26,422 nt of DNA. Source: a virus. A program made the position numbers and the translations under genes. Below, in pieces: positions 7,001 to 13,339 of the stretch. Below the pieces are notes generated by a model, which was given only the letters and a program-made list of their open reading frames with translations, made no database searches and was not told where the DNA came from. Each line of letters opens with the position of its first letter. The first letter of the stretch is position 1. The stretch is from IMG/VR virus record IMGVR_UViG_3300025112_000155, positions 1 to 26,422 of that record, one strand, 5' to 3'.

Positions 7001-8053
7001 ATGCCGATAACGGCGCTAACAGATTTGGAAACCGTCGAGGTGAGTTTGGTTCCGGCTGGAGCGAATCTCAAAAAGCGATTTCCCATAATGAAACGAGACG
7101 AGGATAGTTCGATGTCAGATATTCTTCATGCAGTCATTGACGCTCAAACAAGCGACGAATCTCATTTTGACAAAGTCGCAAAATCAGCAAACCTCTCTGA
7201 AGAAGCAGCCGCAGCCGTTAAAGGCGCGATGAAAATTCTCAATGCTTATTCAGACATGATCCCCGCAGAGCAAGCGTTGGCGGTGGTTTCCGAAGGTTTG
7301 GGTGTAAAGAAAGCTACAGAGTTCGAGCGAGGCAAAGAGTCCGAAGGTGCGAAACTTTCCGACGAAGAAAAAGACGAAGAAGACGAAGAGGTCAAAGAGC
7401 TTTCCGAGATGATCACTGAGTCCGAAAAAGCGACAGAGTTCGAAGAAGGTAAAGAGTCAGAAGGCACCACCATTGCTGACGAAGAAGAGGACGCCAAAAA
7501 GGCTGATGAGGATGAAGAGGAAGACGAAGAGAAAGCGGAGAAGGCTAGTCCCAATTCGCTACAGAAATCTCTCGAAGCTCTCGATCCTGCTGTCCGAGAT
7601 CAAGTCACGGCTCTTTGGAAGTCTCAAAAAGAAGCAGTCGCAAAAGCGGACAAGCTCGAAAAGTCTTTAGCCAAAGAGCGAGACGAACGACTCCGAAAAG
7701 AGTTCGTTACCAAGGCCCAGAACGAGTTTCGTTTTGTGCCTGGCAAATCACCCGAGGAACTTGGATTGATGCTCAAGTCGCTTTACGCGATGGATTCTCA
7801 AATTGCGAAAGACATTGAAGGTATCTTCAAGTCTGTAAGCGCGATGGTTGAGAAGGGCGATCTGCTTGATGAACTCGGTTCAAGTATGACTGGCGAGGCT
7901 ACCAGCGGGAGCGCTTACAGCAAGCTGGACAATATCGCAAAAACACGCGTGTCAAAATCGGACGAGTCCTACGCCAAAGCCTTTGAGGCTGCGATGAAGG
8001 CTAACCCTGATCTCTACACAGCGTATCTTAACGAACAAGCCAACCAGGGATAA
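7001..8053 (+). CDS. Head scaffold protein, continuation of the XkdF protease frame
   Basis: This 350-residue protein starts directly after the TAG of the protease gene, in the same frame. Its first residues (LTDLETVEVSLVPAGANLKKRF) resemble the segment that in XkdF-type proteins follows the protease domain within a single chain, so the two genes look like one ancestral protease-scaffold split by a stop. AGAGGA seven to eight nt upstream of the ATG supports separate initiation. The middle is strongly acidic (Glu/Asp runs, residues about 110-185) and contains a duplicated unit, KATEFE-x-GKESEG. A charged coiled-coil-like helix follows (about 205-240). Acidic helical proteins between protease and capsid genes are typical scaffolds that guide capsid assembly and are then degraded. 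Confidence 0.78.
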   Translation: MPITALTDLETVEVSLVPAGANLKKRFPIMKRDEDSSMSDILHAVIDAQTSDESHFDKVAKSANLSEEAAAAVKGAMKILNAYSDMIPAEQALAVVSEGLGVKKATEFERGKESEGAKLSDEEKDEEDEEVKELSEMITESEKATEFEEGKESEGTTIADEEEDAKKADEDEEEDEEKAEKASPNSLQKSLEALDPAVRDQVTALWKSQKEAVAKADKLEKSLAKERDERLRKEFVTKAQNEFRFVPGKSPEELGLMLKSLYAMDSQIAKDIEGIFKSVSAMVEKGDLLDELGSSMTGEATSGSAYSKLDNIAKTRVSKSDESYAKAFEAAMKANPDLYTAYLNEQANQG

Positions 8054-8067
8054 GGAGTCTCAAAATG
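8051..8067 (+). promoter_or_regulatory. Ribosome site with palindrome as spacer and start
   Basis: GGAG at 8054-8057 is followed by TCTCAAAATG. The left half of the dispersed palindrome forms the spacer and its AATG supplies the start codon of the decoration gene. Confidence 0.75.
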
Positions 8068-8439
8068 GCATTCTCAGAAAATATGCAGACGATTAGCTTA
8101 GTTGCTGGGGAGGATCTCTCGTCTAGTCAATACTACTTTGTAGCCGTCGATTCGAGCGGACAGGCAGTACTGACTGGCGACGATGGTAACCCCGTTGGCG
8201 TTGTACAAAACAAGCCCGAGTCGGGCCAGGCGGCTACCATCTGCGTTTATGGTATCTCCAAGCTCTACATCGGAACAGCAGCAGGTCTCGGGACAGGCTA
8301 CAACGTAGGCTGTGATTCCAATTCCGCCGGTAAGGTATCTGATACCGGGTCATTTCGAATGGGGGTTGCGCTAGAAGATCCCACCACTGATGGGGACATC
8401 GTCGCCGTCCTTATCCAGAAAAACGGTAAGCAGGCGTAA
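8065..8439 (+). CDS. Capsid decoration/cement protein, DUF2190-like
   Basis: This 124-residue beta-rich protein has the pattern of DUF2190-type capsid cement proteins: an early AGEDLSSSQYYFVAVDSSGQAV, a middle GVVQNKPESGQAATICVYG, and a closing RMGVALEDPTTDGDIVAVLI. Such proteins are related to the lambda gpD fold and trim the capsid surface to stabilise it. Its position immediately before the major capsid gene is the normal one for phages with a cement protein. Start is set by GGAG and the palindrome-derived spacer. Confidence 0.85.
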   Translation: MAFSENMQTISLVAGEDLSSSQYYFVAVDSSGQAVLTGDDGNPVGVVQNKPESGQAATICVYGISKLYIGTAAGLGTGYNVGCDSNSAGKVSDTGSFRMGVALEDPTTDGDIVAVLIQKNGKQA

Positions 8440-8440
8440 A

Positions 8441-8454
8441 GGAGTCTCAAAATG
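8441..8454 (+). promoter_or_regulatory. Ribosome site with palindrome as spacer and start
   Basis: GGAGTCTCAAAATG precedes and includes the capsid gene start, identical over these 14 bases to the site of the preceding gene. Confidence 0.75.
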
Positions 8455-9417
8455 CCAAATCCAACTAGATCAGATGTGCATGTAAACGCACCTTTGACGA
8501 ACGTCTCAATTGCCTATTTGCAAGATGAGACAAAATTCGTCAGCAATCAGTGCTTCCCAACTTTGGGCGTGCCTAAGCAAAGTGATCTCTATTTTCAATA
8601 TAGTCAAGGGGACTTCCTCAGATCAGAGGCGCAGATGCGCGCCCCTGGTACGGAGTCAGCGGGTGCAGGTTACAACCTGACTACCGCGTCCTATTCTGCG
8701 AATGTTCTGGCTCTGCACAAAGATGTTGCAGATCAAATCAGAGCCAACGCAGATGCGCCGCTCAACATGGATTCAGACGCTACAAAGTTTCTGACTCAAC
8801 AGATGTTGATCAAGCGGGATCTCGACTGGGCAGCCAGCTTTTTTAGCGGCGGATCCTGGACCGGTTCAACAACCGGATCTGACATCACACCAGGAACAAA
8901 ATGGGATGCTAGCGGTGCAACTCCGATCGAGGACATCGATGCTCAGGCAAACTCGGTCGAAGCTAAGACTGGTTTCAAACCAAACATTCTCGTTTTGGGA
9001 ATCGACGCCTTCACAGCCCTAAAAAATAGTGCTGATGTCGTTGACCGAATTCGCTACACACAGACAGGTGTAGTGACTGAGGATATCTTGGCTAGTCTCC
9101 TTGGAGTTGAGAAGGTTGTTGTGGCTCGTGCTGTCTACAACTCCGCACTCGAAGGGGCAACTGATAGTATCAGCAGAATCTACACAGGTGACACGGCTCT
9201 CTTGCTTTATCGCCCTACGTCCCCGTCATTGATGCATCCTTCAGCAGGATACACTTTTGCATGGACTGGGTACCAAGGAGCAGGGCCAGACGGTCAGCGT
9301 GTGTCTCGTTTTCGGATGGATCACCTTCGTAGTGACCGTATCGAAATGGAAATGGCGTATGACCAAAAGCAGGTTTCAACTGTTCTTGGTGCGCGTTTCG
9401 TTACAGTGGACACTTGA
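8452..9417 (+). CDS. Major capsid protein (HK97-fold type)
   Basis: This 321-residue protein has the length and order expected of a major head protein. An N-terminal VNAPLTNVSIAYLQ leads to FPTLGVPKQSDLYFQY, a helical spine (DLDWAASFFSG), the segment FKPNILVLGIDAFTALKN, then ILASLLGVEKVVVARAVYN. The C-terminus reads RFRMDHLRSDRIEMEMAYDQ, a strand-rich finish typical of this capsid group. It follows protease, scaffold and cement genes, which supports the call. No long N-terminal delta domain is present, consistent with a separate scaffold gene. Confidence 0.88.
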   Translation: MPNPTRSDVHVNAPLTNVSIAYLQDETKFVSNQCFPTLGVPKQSDLYFQYSQGDFLRSEAQMRAPGTESAGAGYNLTTASYSANVLALHKDVADQIRANADAPLNMDSDATKFLTQQMLIKRDLDWAASFFSGGSWTGSTTGSDITPGTKWDASGATPIEDIDAQANSVEAKTGFKPNILVLGIDAFTALKNSADVVDRIRYTQTGVVTEDILASLLGVEKVVVARAVYNSALEGATDSISRIYTGDTALLLYRPTSPSLMHPSAGYTFAWTGYQGAGPDGQRVSRFRMDHLRSDRIEMEMAYDQKQVSTVLGARFVTVDT

Positions 9418-9422
9418 TCCTG

Positions 9423-9641
9423 ATGTGGCTCGCGGGGAAACTACTCAAGGTCAAAGTTGATGGTGACAGGTACGAGGATCGTTCAGTGGGCGATCCGGTA
9501 CCTGAAGCCGTCAGGTGGCCCCCTCGTCAATTTGAGGCACACAAAGATCTTGGTTGGATCTATTGGGTTGATCTCGAAACGAAACACAAAAAGAAAACCA
9601 AGCAAAAGCGAAAGCGTCTCACTTTGCAAAAAGAGGTCTAG
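9423..9641 (+). CDS. Small hypothetical protein after capsid
   Basis: This 72-residue protein (75 if it starts at TTG 9414, which would overlap the capsid stop) reads VKVDGDRYEDRSVGDPVPEA then a WPPRQFEAHKDLGWIYWV segment. Short proteins with a beta-hairpin of the type xGxxYxxGDPVPEAxxW and a closing LGWI are common between capsid and connector genes in phages; their role is not established. The C-terminus is a lysine/arginine-rich tail (KHKKKTKQKRKR) that could bind nucleic acid. A second frame overlaps it (9457-9687) but shows no conserved pattern. Confidence 0.65.
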   Translation: MWLAGKLLKVKVDGDRYEDRSVGDPVPEAVRWPPRQFEAHKDLGWIYWVDLETKHKKKTKQKRKRLTLQKEV

Positions 9642-9643
9642 TC

Positions 9644-10087
9644 ATGACATGGAGTTTCAGCGAATCACTATCCGCAAATCTGGATAAGGTCCGGCTGAAG
9701 CTAGGTGATACAGACACCAATGACCAGATACTTCAAAATGAGACAATCAACGCTCTGCTTACTGAGCACAATGATGATGTAGATTTGACTGCGATCTCTT
9801 GCTGTCGAGCGATTATCGCAAAATACAACAGAGCCCTCGATCGAAGCGCTGCCGGCATGTCAGCGAACCGATCGATCATCGTGGATAACTACCGCGATCT
9901 CCTCAAAGAGCTGTTGCAAGCTAATCGCGGCAACGCGGGTGCGCGCTACAAAGGTAGCTACTCCAGAGACCGTCAAGAAACCATCGAAGACGATTCAGAT
10001 TTCATCCTGCCTTTTGCGAGGTCTGGTGAGTTTGACTACCCCGGCACGGGTGAAAATTCTCGTGACCCAGATTGGGACGATGTCTAA
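9644..10087 (+). CDS. Head-tail connector (adaptor) protein
   Basis: This 147-residue protein starts after GAGG. The pattern VRLKLGDTDTNDQILQNETINALL is typical of HK97 gp6/SPP1 gp15-like adaptors that sit under the portal. A helical middle (CCRAIIAKYNRALD) follows, then an acidic, disordered C-terminus. LQNET is encoded by a palindrome copy near 9733-9745. Position right after the capsid block fits. The stop overlaps the next start (TAATG). Confidence 0.75.
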   Translation: MTWSFSESLSANLDKVRLKLGDTDTNDQILQNETINALLTEHNDDVDLTAISCCRAIIAKYNRALDRSAAGMSANRSIIVDNYRDLLKELLQANRGNAGARYKGSYSRDRQETIEDDSDFILPFARSGEFDYPGTGENSRDPDWDDV

Positions 10088-10665
10088 TGGCGAAGCGCAA
10101 ATCCAAAGAAGGGTTAGAGTGGATCTTTGAAGGGGTTTTGAAAAAGCTTCCTATGGTTCTAGAGTCAAAAGCTCTTGAAGCGGCGGAAGTTTGCGCTATC
10201 TACCTAGACAAGTCTACGCGGAAATATCTCAATAAGAGATCAACGGGGACGCTCGCGAATTCCTGGCAAGCTACGCTACTCAGAGATGGGGACGGGGACT
10301 ATACAGCCGGAGCCTATTCCGATCTACCCTATGCCTCAATTCACGAGAGAGGCGGGCGTATCTTTCCGAAGCAAGCAAAAAACCTCGCAATCCCAATAAC
10401 GGACAAAGCTCGAAACATCGGTAGCCCTCGCAACTTTCCCAATTTGCAATACGTGTCCTATAACGGGATTTCTCCGCGCCTGATCGAGATGCCTTCCTTT
10501 ACAGCTCAATACGTTCTCCGTCGCTGGGTTGATATCCCTGGGACGGGGTACATTAGCAAAGCAGGCGAAGCTGCAAAGGATGACGTTGTTGAAATTATCG
10601 GTAATGGTGTCTCTGGTTTAATTGCTAGCCAAGCCCGTGGTGCCAGCCTGATGTATGAGATCTGA
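10087..10665 (+). CDS. Neck/tail completion protein, HK97 gp10-like
   Basis: This 192-residue protein starts at the TAATG overlap (ATG 10087). It carries features of the HK97 gp10 / Mu gpG-type neck family: LANSWQATLL, then YASIHERGGRIFPKQAKNLA, then a C-terminal helix with GYISKAGEAAKDDVVEIIG. These proteins join the filled head to the tail. Family membership rests on motif order and gene position. Confidence 0.72.
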   Translation: MAKRKSKEGLEWIFEGVLKKLPMVLESKALEAAEVCAIYLDKSTRKYLNKRSTGTLANSWQATLLRDGDGDYTAGAYSDLPYASIHERGGRIFPKQAKNLAIPITDKARNIGSPRNFPNLQYVSYNGISPRLIEMPSFTAQYVLRRWVDIPGTGYISKAGEAAKDDVVEIIGNGVSGLIASQARGASLMYEI

Positions 10666-10667
10666 CA

Positions 10668-11123
10668 ATGGGAACGCCACGACGCAGATCTATCTTGTCC
10701 AATATTGGGACAACGCTCGACACGATTAGTGTAGCAAATGGCTACAAGACTAATGTGGCAACGGTCGAGGCTGTTGGCAAAAGTTGGGGCGATATGGGAA
10801 CGGGAGAGAAGCCGTGGGTAGGCTATTCTCCGGGTCGCGAAACGCTACAGTACTTTCCCTTTAATGATATCAAGGTCGCTCTGAGTGTCACTCTGATTTG
10901 CCACATCTCTGCGTCTACTCAATCCGCGCGAAGTTCTGAACTCAATGACCTCCTAGATGATGTCATTGCGGTGTTATCTGTTGATACTACTAGAGGGGGC
11001 GTGGCTATTTCTACGACAGTGAACACAGTAGAGACGGACGAAGGATCACCGGATGCGAATGGTTATGGGTCGATGCTGATCACACTCACAGTTTCTTATC
11101 TCAGAACGACATCGTCATCCTAG
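10668..11123 (+). CDS. Tail terminator-like protein
   Basis: This 151-residue alpha/beta protein begins with the helix SILSNIGTTLDTISVANGYKT, continues with WGDMGTGEKPWVGYSPGRE, and ends with strands ending in LITLTVSYL. That is the usual pattern for tail terminator (HK97 gp11/lambda gpU-like) proteins, which cap the tail tube and set its final length. It lies between the neck and tail tube genes, as expected. Detailed sequence identity is low, so family assignment is moderate. Confidence 0.65.
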   Translation: MGTPRRRSILSNIGTTLDTISVANGYKTNVATVEAVGKSWGDMGTGEKPWVGYSPGRETLQYFPFNDIKVALSVTLICHISASTQSARSSELNDLLDDVIAVLSVDTTRGGVAISTTVNTVETDEGSPDANGYGSMLITLTVSYLRTTSSS

Positions 11124-11136
11124 GAGTCCCAGAATG
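11123..11136 (+). promoter_or_regulatory. Ribosome site with palindrome as spacer and start
   Basis: GGAGTCCCAGAATG is the C-type variant of the GGAG plus half-palindrome start; it overlaps the upstream TAG stop. Confidence 0.7.
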
Positions 11137-11331
11137 AAACTCAGGTACACAGCACATTCGAGCATGGTCATGGGCGGGCGTCTCTTCAAAGATGGCGACA
11201 TCCTAGAGTGCGAATCAGCCGAAGGTAAGGCTCTGATCTCTAGCGGCTTGTGGGCTACTGTTGAAACCCCGAAACCTAAGAAGCCAAAGAAGGCTTCTAG
11301 CAAATCTCAAAACGAGACAGAGGAGGAGTAA
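11134..11331 (+). CDS. Small hypothetical protein, similar in plan to phage Mu-type accessory proteins
   Basis: This 65-residue protein has a short beta-hairpin pattern (MGGRLFKDGDILECE) and a helix plus GLWATVE, then a tail of lysine/proline repeats ending KSQNETEEE. Similar small proteins of unknown role occur before tail tube genes. The SQNET tail is encoded by a palindrome copy at 11305-11317. Strong GAGGAGG at the end of this gene serves the following start. Confidence 0.55.
   Translation: MKLRYTAHSSMVMGGRLFKDGDILECESAEGKALISSGLWATVETPKPKKPKKASSKSQNETEEE
11305..11317. repeat. Copy of dispersed palindrome encoding SQNET
   Basis: TCTCAAAACGAGA is read as S-Q-N-E and adds an acidic C-terminal tail to the small protein. 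Confidence 0.65.
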
Positions 11332-11334
11332 GCT

Positions 11335-12534
11335 ATGGCTTTCCTACTAGGGCGCGATCTTAAATTCTATTGCAAATTAGAGACAATCAACACCCCGGCA
11401 GCAAACTACGGCACACCATCGCAACCGCGTTATGTAGCTGATAGTAATGCTGCGCGGGTTGTCAGCAGTTCCATGGAGTTCACTGTAGCTCGCGAGAATC
11501 GAAACGACGCACGCGCAACACGCTCTGCTCTCGGTCGCATAACAGGAAAACAAGAGGTTTCGTGGTCTGTTGAATCCTACATGTGTCCCAAATCGGGAGC
11601 GGTTCCAAACATTGCTCCGATGCTCGAATGTGCGATGGGATCTGTAGCAACGACAACCTACTCTCTTGCTACTGAGCTGAACACTTTTCAGATGGCTCGC
11701 CTATCTGAGGATGTCATGCGCGAAGAGGTTTTTGGTTGCTGGGTTGATGAGATGACTGTGAGCGCGTCGGGAGGGGATCCCGTAACGATCTCATTTTCGG
11801 GCGGCGCGTGTGAATATGCTCTGACCGGAACTGCGACAACGGATGCAACTAGTTCTGGCAAGGGTCTCACAGTTGCATCAGGTGGAACCAACTTTATGCC
11901 GGGGTCGCTAATTGCGATTGCAGATGTGACTGCTACTGATGGAACAGTTGTTGCGGGCTCTACCAGCGCAACCGATGTTCGACTAGCTACGAGCCGGAGT
12001 TATGCAACATCAAAAGCTGTTACGCCCCACACGCCAGACGGGACATACACAACACACGGCGATCCTATTACGGGAATCTCTGGAACGTTGAGCCTAGACA
12101 GTGAGACAACTCTAAACGTTACATCGTTTGATGTCACTGTCTCAAACGGCGTCAAACCTCTTAGCGACGAATTCGCAAAAAAGGGCACGAGCGATTTCAT
12201 CGAAGGGTTCCGAGATGTGACAGGTACAGTCACAGTTCGCGCAACTAGCGACGCTCTGACGAAGTTTCAGAAGCGGTATCAGCTAGCTCGTCCCGCTTTG
12301 GGAAATCCTACCACTGACACAGTCGGGCCCGCTCCTACTTTTCAGACTCTCGCTCTGACTATCACGCTAGGGAATGTTAGCGGCGCAAAACAGATCATCA
12401 CGTTACCTGCCATCGAGCTTGGTTTTGCTGGTATCGAAATCCCAGAAGCGGAAGAAGCAACAATCGCAATTCCTTTTACTGCGTTGGCTACTGCGTCTAA
12501 TAATGAGATGACGTTCGAATGGAATGCATCATAA
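11335..12534 (+). CDS. Major tail tube protein
   Basis: This 399-residue, beta-rich protein lies between the tail terminator and the chaperone genes, the standard tail tube position. The N-terminus (LLGRDLKFYCKLET) and the repeated patterns ISFSGGACEYALTG and VTSFDVTVSNGVKP followed by FIEGFRDVTGTVTV resemble tube proteins of siphovirus and Mu-like tails. Their barrels stack as hexamer rings. It is longer than many tube proteins; residues about 155-235 (Thr/Ser/Ala-rich) may be an inserted surface domain. No sheath gene follows, so a non-contractile tail is likely. Confidence 0.78.
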   Translation: MAFLLGRDLKFYCKLETINTPAANYGTPSQPRYVADSNAARVVSSSMEFTVARENRNDARATRSALGRITGKQEVSWSVESYMCPKSGAVPNIAPMLECAMGSVATTTYSLATELNTFQMARLSEDVMREEVFGCWVDEMTVSASGGDPVTISFSGGACEYALTGTATTDATSSGKGLTVASGGTNFMPGSLIAIADVTATDGTVVAGSTSATDVRLATSRSYATSKAVTPHTPDGTYTTHGDPITGISGTLSLDSETTLNVTSFDVTVSNGVKPLSDEFAKKGTSDFIEGFRDVTGTVTVRATSDALTKFQKRYQLARPALGNPTTDTVGPAPTFQTLALTITLGNVSGAKQIITLPAIELGFAGIEIPEAEEATIAIPFTALATASNNEMTFEWNAS

Positions 12535-12536
12535 CC

Positions 12537-12551
12537 GTCTCAGATTGAGAC
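12537..12551. repeat. Intergenic consensus copy of the dispersed palindrome
   Basis: GTCTCAGATTGAGAC has perfect 6-bp arms around a 3-nt centre in the 36-nt gap between the tube gene and the chaperone gene. It is not in a gene, so no protein constraint explains it. Confidence 0.85.
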
Positions 12552-12570
12552 AACTAAACGGGGAAAAATC

Positions 12571-12927
12571 ATGGAAGATACGGCTGTCGAGTTTGTGCCC
12601 GACATTGAAGACAACAGAGACAAACCAGAATCAGAGCAGGTGTGGGCTGAGATCTTGCCGATGACAGGGCAAGAGTTACGCACGTATCAACGTGTGATGC
12701 TCAGTGTTAAAGCAGGCTCAAAAATCGCTTACTCAAAAGCTGAGAAGGTTGTGCGATCTATCATGACAGATCGTGTCTTAGCTGTTCACAATTACTCAGA
12801 TATCAAAGGCGTCCCAATTTCGGACGGTGAGCAAGTCTACGAGCGAGGGGAGGCTGCGATGATTGATTCTCTCTATGCGGGTCTGACTGAGATCAGCGTG
12901 CTGAAGGAAGGCCTCAGAAAAAAATAG
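12571..12927 (+). CDS. Tail assembly chaperone, short form (gpG-like)
   Basis: This 118-residue protein lies in the slot between tail tube and tape measure where phages encode the G chaperone. It starts after GGGGA and ends LRKK followed by TAG. Its sequence (WAEILPMTGQELRTYQRVM, then a helical part) is acidic and mostly helical. The short form and the longer frameshifted G-T form normally bind the tape measure and bring tube subunits during tail assembly. The final codons form a perfect -1 slippery site (see the next entries). Confidence 0.75.
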   Translation: MEDTAVEFVPDIEDNRDKPESEQVWAEILPMTGQELRTYQRVMLSVKAGSKIAYSKAEKVVRSIMTDRVLAVHNYSDIKGVPISDGEQVYERGEAAMIDSLYAGLTEISVLKEGLRKK

Positions 12928-12959
12928 AGATCGCCGCTCGGATGATTTTGAGTGGCGAT
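12918..12959 (+). promoter_or_regulatory. -1 programmed frameshift signal: A AAA AAA and stem-loop
   Basis: A_AAA_AAA at 12918-12924 sits in exactly the right phase of the zero frame, immediately before the TAG stop. Five nt later a stem forms: ATCGCCGCT at 12930-12938 pairs with AGTGGCGAT at 12951-12959 (nine pairs, one G-U) with a 12-nt loop. After a -1 slip translation continues through ATA GAG ATC into the frame of the next protein. Slippery heptamer, short spacer, stem and position between tube and tape measure together make this a strong call. Confidence 0.88.
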
Positions 12960-13337
12960 GAGCGCGTCCTGGGATGGGGGTGCTCTAAATGCAAAGGCGA
13001 GGAGTTTGAAGAAGGGGACGAATTAAGAGCAATCCGAAATTGCGACTCGTCCCAGAATAAGAATATCTCGTGGGACTGGATGCCTAGTTTGCGTCGGTGC
13101 CCGTGGTCTCAAATTGACGAAGAGACTTGGATGGTGATCGGTTGGTGGGTTGAATGGCGAGAGTTCAAGGTGTTGCCTTTTGAGGGGTCAGACCTCTTGG
13201 AGCAACCTGCATACGTCATTGAGGTTTTTTCTTTTTTGGGACAACTGAAAAGCGAGGTTGAGCGGAAGGTTGCGGAGAGAGAAAAGAAAGAACTAGAGAA
13301 GCAGCAACGGGCGGCTAGTCGCAAAAGAGGACGATAA
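12924..13337 (+). CDS. T-domain extension of the tail assembly chaperone (gpGT-like), made by -1 frameshift
   Basis: The frame reached after the slip reads IEIAARMILSGDERVLGWGC and runs to TAA, adding 137 residues to give a fusion of about 255 residues. The only internal ATG (12942) lies inside the predicted stem and lacks a good ribosome site, which favours frameshifting over separate initiation. The extension has two early cysteines (GCSKCKGEEF), a tryptophan-rich middle (WMVIGWWVEW) and a charged coiled-coil C-terminus (about the last 40 residues). In lambda the corresponding T part binds tail tube protein while G binds the tape measure; that role is inferred here. Confidence 0.8.
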   Translation: MEIAARMILSGDERVLGWGCSKCKGEEFEEGDELRAIRNCDSSQNKNISWDWMPSLRRCPWSQIDEETWMVIGWWVEWREFKVLPFEGSDLLEQPAYVIEVFSFLGQLKSEVERKVAEREKKELEKQQRAASRKRGR

Positions 13338-13339
13338 TT

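Noticed and set aside
7246-7554. Antisense serine-rich open frame
   Set aside because: Its Ser runs are just the complement of the Glu/Asp codons of the scaffold gene.
9457-9687. Alternative + strand frame overlapping the small post-capsid gene
   Set aside because: It runs into the adaptor gene and lacks the hairpin pattern seen in the accepted frame.
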